Assembly (NCBI GenBank): GCA_955652215.1
Contig: CATPAX010000105.1
Coordinates: 1 to 9,876 of the forward strand
Direction of reading: 5' to 3'
Source: an uncultured Solirubrobacteraceae bacterium
GTDB taxonomy: Bacteria; Actinomycetota; Thermoleophilia; Solirubrobacterales; Solirubrobacteraceae
DNA: 9,876 nt
Positions 6,660-9,876 of the stretch are shown piece after piece (within the stretch, counting starts at the first letter, position 1; each line of letters begins with the position of its first letter). Made by a program: the position numbers and the translations under genes. Below the pieces are notes generated by a model. It worked only from the letters and a program-made list of their open reading frames with translations. It made no database searches and was not told where the DNA came from.

Positions 6660-7616
6660 ATGGCCAGAACCCCACGCTCGCTTGCCGGTCAGGTCGTCGC
6701 CATCACTGGAGGAGGGCGCGGCATCGGCCGGGCGACCGCGGCCGCGCTGCTGGCTCACGGTGCGCGCGTCGCGATTGGGGACATCGAGGCTGACCTCGCC
6801 GAGCGGACCGCCGCCGAGCTCGGCGGCGGAGCGATCGGGCTTTCTCTCGACGTCACACACCGGGCGAGCTTCGCGACGTTCCTCGATCAGGTCGAGGCGC
6901 GGCTCGGCCCACTCGAGGTACTGATCAATAACGCCGGGATCATGCCGATAGGGCCGTTCGTACAAGAAACCGATGCCTGTGCGGACCGGATGATCGACAT
7001 CAACCTCCGCGGTCTCATGTACGGCTCGAAGCTCGCGCTCGAGCGGTTCCTACCGCGCCATCGCGGCCACCTGGTGCAGATCGCCTCGGCGGCGGGCAAG
7101 TTCGGCTTCTCTGGTGGCGCCACCTACTGCGCCACCAAGCATGCTGTCGTCGGACTCAGCGAGTCGCTCCGCCAGGAGCTCCGCGGTTCGGGGGTGCAGG
7201 TCAGCGTGGTGTTGCCGACGGTCGTCAACACTGAGCTGGGCTCTGGCCTGCCGATGACTCGCGGCTTCAAGCCGGTCGAGCCCGAAGACGTGGCCAACGC
7301 GATCGTCGAGGCGCTGCAGACGGGACGGTTCGAGGTCTTCGTCCCCAAATCGCTGACAGGCATGGTCCGCTTTGGAGCGCTTGCGCCGCGTACTGCAGTC
7401 GAGTCGCTCTCGAGGTTCCTGCGCGGTGATCAGGTGCTTGCGCGGCCCGACCACGCCGCCCGTGCCGCGTACGAGGCCCGGATGGAGCAAACGATCACCC
7501 GCAGGGCTCAGCGCCCTGCCGAGTCAGGAAAGCCGGAGGAGTCCGCTGAGTCAGCAGCCTCCGCCGCGACCGGGGAGTCGACCCCCGAGCGCGAGAAGCA
7601 GCACGTCTCTCACTAG
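6660..7616 (+). CDS. Short-chain dehydrogenase/reductase (classical SDR) with acidic C-terminal tail
   Basis: Predicted NAD(P)-dependent oxidoreductase of 318 residues acting on an alcohol or ketone. The Rossmann signature TGGGRGIG (16-23) is followed by Asp41 at the end of the second strand, which favours NAD(H) over NADP(H). Other classical motifs are NNAG (90-93), Asn115, the catalytic Ser143, and Tyr156 with Lys160 in YCATK, a complete tetrad. After PTVVNTEL (186-193) the protein continues beyond the usual ~250-residue SDR length. Residues about 281-318 form a tail rich in Ala, Ser and Glu that looks disordered. The start ATG is fixed by a strong ribosome site. Its neighbours are two alpha/beta-hydrolase-fold genes, one divergent and one convergent, which hints at a degradative or detoxifying role, but the substrate cannot be named. 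Confidence 0.93.
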   Translation: MARTPRSLAGQVVAITGGGRGIGRATAAALLAHGARVAIGDIEADLAERTAAELGGGAIGLSLDVTHRASFATFLDQVEARLGPLEVLINNAGIMPIGPFVQETDACADRMIDINLRGLMYGSKLALERFLPRHRGHLVQIASAAGKFGFSGGATYCATKHAVVGLSESLRQELRGSGVQVSVVLPTVVNTELGSGLPMTRGFKPVEPEDVANAIVEALQTGRFEVFVPKSLTGMVRFGALAPRTAVESLSRFLRGDQVLARPDHAARAAYEARMEQTITRRAQRPAESGKPEESAESAASAATGESTPEREKQHVSH

Positions 7617-7665
7617 GGCTGGCTGACAAGCGGCGCAGGCACCGCGTAGCCCCGGCCCGCACCGA

Positions 7666-7710
7666 TCTTTGGCGATTTGGTGGCCTATAGGCCTACTGAA
7701 TCGCCAAAGA
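7666..7710. terminator. Long near-perfect hairpin, possible bidirectional terminator
   Basis: A perfect 12-bp outer stem, TCTTTGGCGATT (7666-7677) with AATCGCCAAAGA (7699-7710), encloses a second palindrome GGCC-TATA-GGCC (7682-7693). Between them, 7678-7681 pairs with 7695-7698 through two G-U and two Watson-Crick pairs, leaving T7694 as a single bulge. The result is a ~20-bp hairpin with a TATA loop. It begins 50 bp after the SDR stop and lies between convergent genes, the usual place for a terminator serving both strands. No T-tract follows on either strand, so it would be of the tail-less type described in actinobacteria. A regulatory or mobile-element-derived palindrome is the alternative. 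Confidence 0.7.
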
Positions 7711-7717
7711 GTCCGCG

Positions 7718-7749
7718 GGCGCTCTGCGCAGGCGCCGGTTCTGGACCGG
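7718..7749. other. Two small adjacent hairpins in the convergent gap
   Basis: GGCGC/GCGCC (7718-7722 with 7732-7736) and CCGGT/ACCGG (7735-7739 with 7745-7749) are 5-bp perfect stems that overlap slightly and so compete with each other. They lie between the long hairpin and the 27-bp repeat array. A further stem, GGTCCG/CGGACC (7777-7782 with 7788-7793), lies inside a degenerate copy of that repeat. They could aid termination, but short stems arise easily in DNA this rich in GC. Confidence 0.3.
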
Positions 7750-7881
7750 CCCGGCTGGACAGGCCTCGGTGACCCTGGTCCGCTCGACGGACCTCGGCGG
7801 CCTGGCCCGCTGGTCAAGCCCCGGCGGCGTGGCCCGCTGGTCAAGCCCCCGCGGCCTGGCCCCGCTGGTCAAGCCCCGGCG
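7748..7881. repeat. Five-unit 27-bp tandem repeat over the 3' end of the dehalogenase gene
   Basis: Units begin near 7748, 7776, 7803, 7830 and 7857, a 27-bp period (28 for the first). The three units nearest the gene are almost identical around the core CCGCTGGTCAAGCCCC. The two farther units have drifted: the 7776 unit matches the 7803 unit at about 19 of 27 bases by eye. The unit at 7857 includes the last codons and the TGA (7869-7871) of the minus-strand dehalogenase-like gene and has one extra C. That extra C puts the TGA copies of the other units out of the gene's frame. This looks like stepwise tandem duplication of the 3' gene end, with the oldest copies farthest away. Confidence 0.85.
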
Positions 7882-8765
7882 TGCAGCCAGTCCGCGATCA
7901 AGCCGCCGATGTGCTCGCCGGCGTCCTCCTGGAGGAAATGGCCGGCATCGGGGATCACGTGATCGAGCTCGGTCCCGATGGCGGCAGCGAACCGCCGACC
8001 GGTCTCGAGCGGCAGAACGGGGTCGCTGTCGGCCCACATGATCAGCTTCGGCCGCGAATCTGAGCGCAGCGCTCGCAGCGTCTCCTCGCCCTCGCGCGCG
8101 CCCGGCATCTCTGGCGAGGTCGGCAGGATCATCGGGAACGCTCGCGCTCCTGCTTTCGACGCCTCATTCGGGAATGGGGCCTCGTAGGCGGCGATCACTT
8201 CGTCGCCAGGATCCTGCCTGCAGCCGCCGCGCACCAGGAACCCGACCGGTAGCTCCTTGCTGCGTCGCACGAAGTCCCGGAACTGAAGCCAGGTGTCGGC
8301 CATTCGCTGGTGCCCCGTGAAGATCCCGGAGTCGAGGATCACCAGCCGGGCTATCTGCTCGGGGCGCTGCACCGCGATACGGAGCCCGATGGGACCTCCC
8401 CAATCGTGGAGGACCAGTGTCACGTCGCTCAGCGCCAGCTCGTCGAGTAGCGCCTCGACGCTGGCCACGTGGCGGTCGTAGGTATACCACTCGATGTCTA
8501 CCGGCTTGTCCGAGCGCCCAAAGCCCGGTAGGTCGGGAGCGATGCACCGGAACCCGGCGTCGCGGACCGGTACCAGGACCTCACGCCACAGGAACGACCA
8601 GGTTGGCTCGCCGTGCAGGAAAACCACCGGCGCCCCGGACCCTTCGTCGAGATGCGCCAGCCGTATGCCCTCGAACTCGCGGTAGCGCGACTTGAACGGA
8701 AAGCCGGGGAGGCCGTCCAGTAACTCGTCGGGGGTCCGGACGGCGTCGGTCAACGCCGCGAGCAT
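7869..8765 (-). CDS. Haloalkane dehalogenase-like hydrolase, subfamily I type
   Basis: Predicted to hydrolyse carbon-halogen bonds of alkyl halides, giving alcohol and halide, as a soluble alpha/beta hydrolase of 298 residues. HGEPTWSFLWR (51-61), the segment DLPGFGRSDKP (78-88) and the nucleophile motif LHDWGG (119-124, Asp121) closely follow the DhlA/DhmA pattern. Trp122 beside the nucleophile and Trp159 in the cap (ADTWLQF) are placed to bind halide. Asp248 (in WADSDPVLP) and His276 (in AGHFLQE) complete the triad, with the acid after the cap as in subfamily I. The length is typical. A start a few codons later, nearer the conserved RTPDE, is possible because the ribosome site before ATG 8765 is weak. 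Epoxide hydrolases share the fold but need cap tyrosines; no such pair is obvious. The 57-bp gap to the divergent small gene must hold both promoters, though no clear boxes are visible. The stop lies in a tandem repeat. Confidence 0.88.
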   Translation of the reverse strand: MLAALTDAVRTPDELLDGLPGFPFKSRYREFEGIRLAHLDEGSGAPVVFLHGEPTWSFLWREVLVPVRDAGFRCIAPDLPGFGRSDKPVDIEWYTYDRHVASVEALLDELALSDVTLVLHDWGGPIGLRIAVQRPEQIARLVILDSGIFTGHQRMADTWLQFRDFVRRSKELPVGFLVRGGCRQDPGDEVIAAYEAPFPNEASKAGARAFPMILPTSPEMPGAREGEETLRALRSDSRPKLIMWADSDPVLPLETGRRFAAAIGTELDHVIPDAGHFLQEDAGEHIGGLIADWLHAGA

Positions 8766-8822
8766 AACTTCGCCCGAAACATGGGGTCAGCGAGTAGCGC
8801 GGGAAGGGTAGCTTTGAGGCTC

Positions 8823-8999
8823 ATGGCGCCACAATCCAAGATTCGAGCTGCTCGCATCCTGATCCCGGTGGCGCTGGCGCTCGGCATCGTCGGGGTGGTC
8901 AGCGGCAACACGGTCCCAGGTATGGCCCTACTTGTTCTGAGCCAGCCGCTCAACCTCCCCGCCAGTCGGCGAGAGTTACGCGATCGGGACTCAGGCTGA
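8823..8999 (+). CDS. Small predicted membrane protein (58 aa), unknown function
   Basis: ATG 8823 opens a 58-residue frame with a basic N-terminus (Lys6, Arg8, Arg11). A hydrophobic stretch follows (about 12-28, then 31-40, separated by a Gly-Asn-Thr turn), and then an Arg/Asp-rich hydrophilic tail. This pattern fits a single-pass or hairpin membrane protein with a positive-inside N-terminus. An upstream in-frame ATG at 8781 would add 14 residues that look non-native. Ribosome signals are modest: GAGG is only 3 bases before the ATG and a GGGAAGGG is too far upstream. I recognise no family. It sits 57 bp from the divergent dehalogenase and 40 bp before the amidase, with which it may be co-transcribed. 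A chance open frame cannot be excluded. Confidence 0.55.
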   Translation: MAPQSKIRAARILIPVALALGIVGVVSGNTVPGMALLVLSQPLNLPASRRELRDRDSG

Positions 9000-9024
9000 A
9001 CCGAGCGGTCAGTCTCTGAAACCT

Positions 9025-9040
9025 GTGAATCGGTGAATCG
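9025..9040 (+). repeat. Perfect 8-bp tandem duplication at the amidase start
   Basis: GTGAATCG occurs twice back to back (9025-9032 and 9033-9040), and the final G begins the GTG start codon of the amidase. It places three GTG triplets at 9025, 9033 and 9040 in the initiation region. Of these, 9025 is in the amidase frame but is closed by TGA 9034-9036, and 9033 is in another frame. There is no recognisable Shine-Dalgarno sequence here. It may be a slippage product with little effect. Confidence 0.6.
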
Positions 9041-9876
9041 TGAACCGCGACGTCCTACAACTCGACGGTCTCGGCCAGGCGGAGAAGATCCGCGCTGGAG
9101 AGCTCACTGCCGCTGCGCTGCTCGACGCGGCGATCGCCGAGATCGAGGCAGTCAACCCAACGCTCAACTGCGTGGTCATCGCGCGCTTCGACCAAGCTCG
9201 AGCGGAGGCCGAGCGGCTCGATGCGAGCGGCTCGCTGAGCGGCCCGTTTGCCGGTGTCCCCGCCCTGCTCAAGGACCTGGGCCAGGAGATCGAAGGCCTC
9301 GGCCAGACCGATGGCTCACGTGCGGTCATCTCGCATCCGCCGGATCGCGACAGCATGCTGGCTGGTCGATACCGGCAGGCCGGCATGATCTTGCTGGGCA
9401 AGACCAGCTCGCCCGAGTTCGGCAATCACTCAACGACCGAGCCGGCGGTGCACGGTCCCTGCCGGAACCCATGGGACACCGGTCGCACGGTCGGCGGATC
9501 GAGCGGCGGGTCCGCGGCCGCGGTGGCCGCGCGTATGGTCGCCATGGCCGGTGCCAGCGATGGCGCGGGCTCGATCAGGATCCCTGCCTCGTGCTGCGGG
9601 GTATTCGGCCTGAAGCCAAGCCGCGGCCGGATCTCCTCCACTGCCGACGGCAGCGATTCGCTATTCGGGTTGGCGACAGTGCATGCGATCACTCGGTCCG
9701 TGCGGGACAGCGCGGCGGTGCTCGACATCTCCAGCGGGGTCGCGCCGGAGGACCCCCGGTCGTTGCCCGGGCCGGCGCGACCGTTCGCTGAGGAGGTCGC
9801 CGTGGCCCCCGGGAGCCTCCGAATCGGGATGTCAACTGCTCACCTCACCGGCGCCAACGTGCACCCCGAGTGCGTC
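9040..9876 (+). CDS. Amidase-signature family hydrolase, NylA-like (incomplete at window end)
   Basis: The frame is open for 279 codons from GTG 9040 to the window edge with no stop, so the C-terminus is missing (family members usually have 450-500 residues). The Ser-cisSer-Lys catalytic triad is visible: Lys78 in PALLKD (74-79), Ser154 in GGSSGGS (152-158) and the nucleophile Ser178 in DGAGSIRIPASCCG (174-187). The latter continues into VFGLKPSRGR (188-197). The GAGS/CCG context resembles 6-aminohexanoate-cyclic-dimer hydrolase (NylA) and related amidases more than GatA, which normally has a TDTGGS motif, so a role in tRNA amidation is unlikely. It should hydrolyse an amide or ester in the cytoplasm; the substrate is unknown. 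An in-frame TGA at 9034-9036 rules out an earlier start. The upstream neighbour is the small membrane protein. Confidence 0.9.
   Translation, partial: MNRDVLQLDGLGQAEKIRAGELTAAALLDAAIAEIEAVNPTLNCVVIARFDQARAEAERLDASGSLSGPFAGVPALLKDLGQEIEGLGQTDGSRAVISHPPDRDSMLAGRYRQAGMILLGKTSSPEFGNHSTTEPAVHGPCRNPWDTGRTVGGSSGGSAAAVAARMVAMAGASDGAGSIRIPASCCGVFGLKPSRGRISSTADGSDSLFGLATVHAITRSVRDSAAVLDISSGVAPEDPRSLPGPARPFAEEVAVAPGSLRIGMSTAHLTGANVHPECV

Noticed and set aside
5669..6793. 374-codon + strand frame spanning the hydrolase gene and the SDR start
   Set aside because: Its composition is Arg/His/Gly-rich with no domain. It runs antisense through a recognisable hydrolase and continues out of frame into the SDR, so it is a GC-driven shadow.
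9033..9791. 252-codon frame starting at GTG 9033
   Set aside because: It overlaps the amidase in another frame and encodes Arg/Pro-rich sequence, whereas the 9040 frame contains the full amidase signature and catalytic triad.
1..9876. Defence system, prophage, insertion sequence or RNA genes
   Set aside because: No transposase, integrase, nuclease, toxin-antitoxin pair, tRNA or rRNA pattern was seen on either strand by reading. Covariance-model searches could not be run.

Overview
The window is GC-rich bacterial DNA with tightly packed genes, several GTG starts and overlapping start/stop codons. The style and gene content (glycan assembly genes, a secreted GH79-type glycosidase, an NAD-type SDR, a subfamily I haloalkane dehalogenase, an amidase-signature enzyme) suggest a high-GC actinobacterium, perhaps a soil Thermoleophilia/Solirubrobacterales type. 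The taxonomy is inference only: no rRNA or tRNA gene is present. No CRISPR array, insertion sequence, phage gene or recognisable defence system was found.

Region 1 (1-3983, + strand) is an apparent operon for a cell-surface or exported glycan. It holds the tail of an upstream gene, a GT4 glycosyltransferase, a membrane GT2 glycosyltransferase, a short monotopic phosphoglycosyl transferase that would load the first sugar phosphate onto undecaprenyl phosphate, and an ATP-grasp ligase overlapping it by 25 bp. Convergent with this, 4 bp away, is a secreted GH79-like glycosidase (3988-5538, - strand) that could trim or recycle glycan.

Region 2 (5539-7616) starts with a four-unit array of ~35-bp palindromic repeats that overlaps the 3' end of an alpha/beta hydrolase gene (5696-6535, - strand). 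That hydrolase keeps its nucleophile elbow but seems to lack the catalytic histidine. It is divergent from a short-chain dehydrogenase (6660-7616, +) across a 124-bp gap with a small palindrome.

Region 3 (7617-9876) begins with a 252-bp convergent gap that contains a long near-perfect hairpin, two smaller hairpins and a five-unit 27-bp tandem repeat running over the stop codon of a haloalkane dehalogenase-like gene (7869-8765, -). Divergent from that gene are a small predicted membrane protein (8823-8999) and an amidase-signature enzyme (9040 to the window edge, incomplete).

No gene-free stretch exceeds 300 bases. The most unusual features are non-coding: two unrelated tandem repeat arrays, each covering the stop codon of a minus-strand alpha/beta-hydrolase-fold gene, and the long convergent-gap hairpin whose imperfect positions are mostly G-U compatible.
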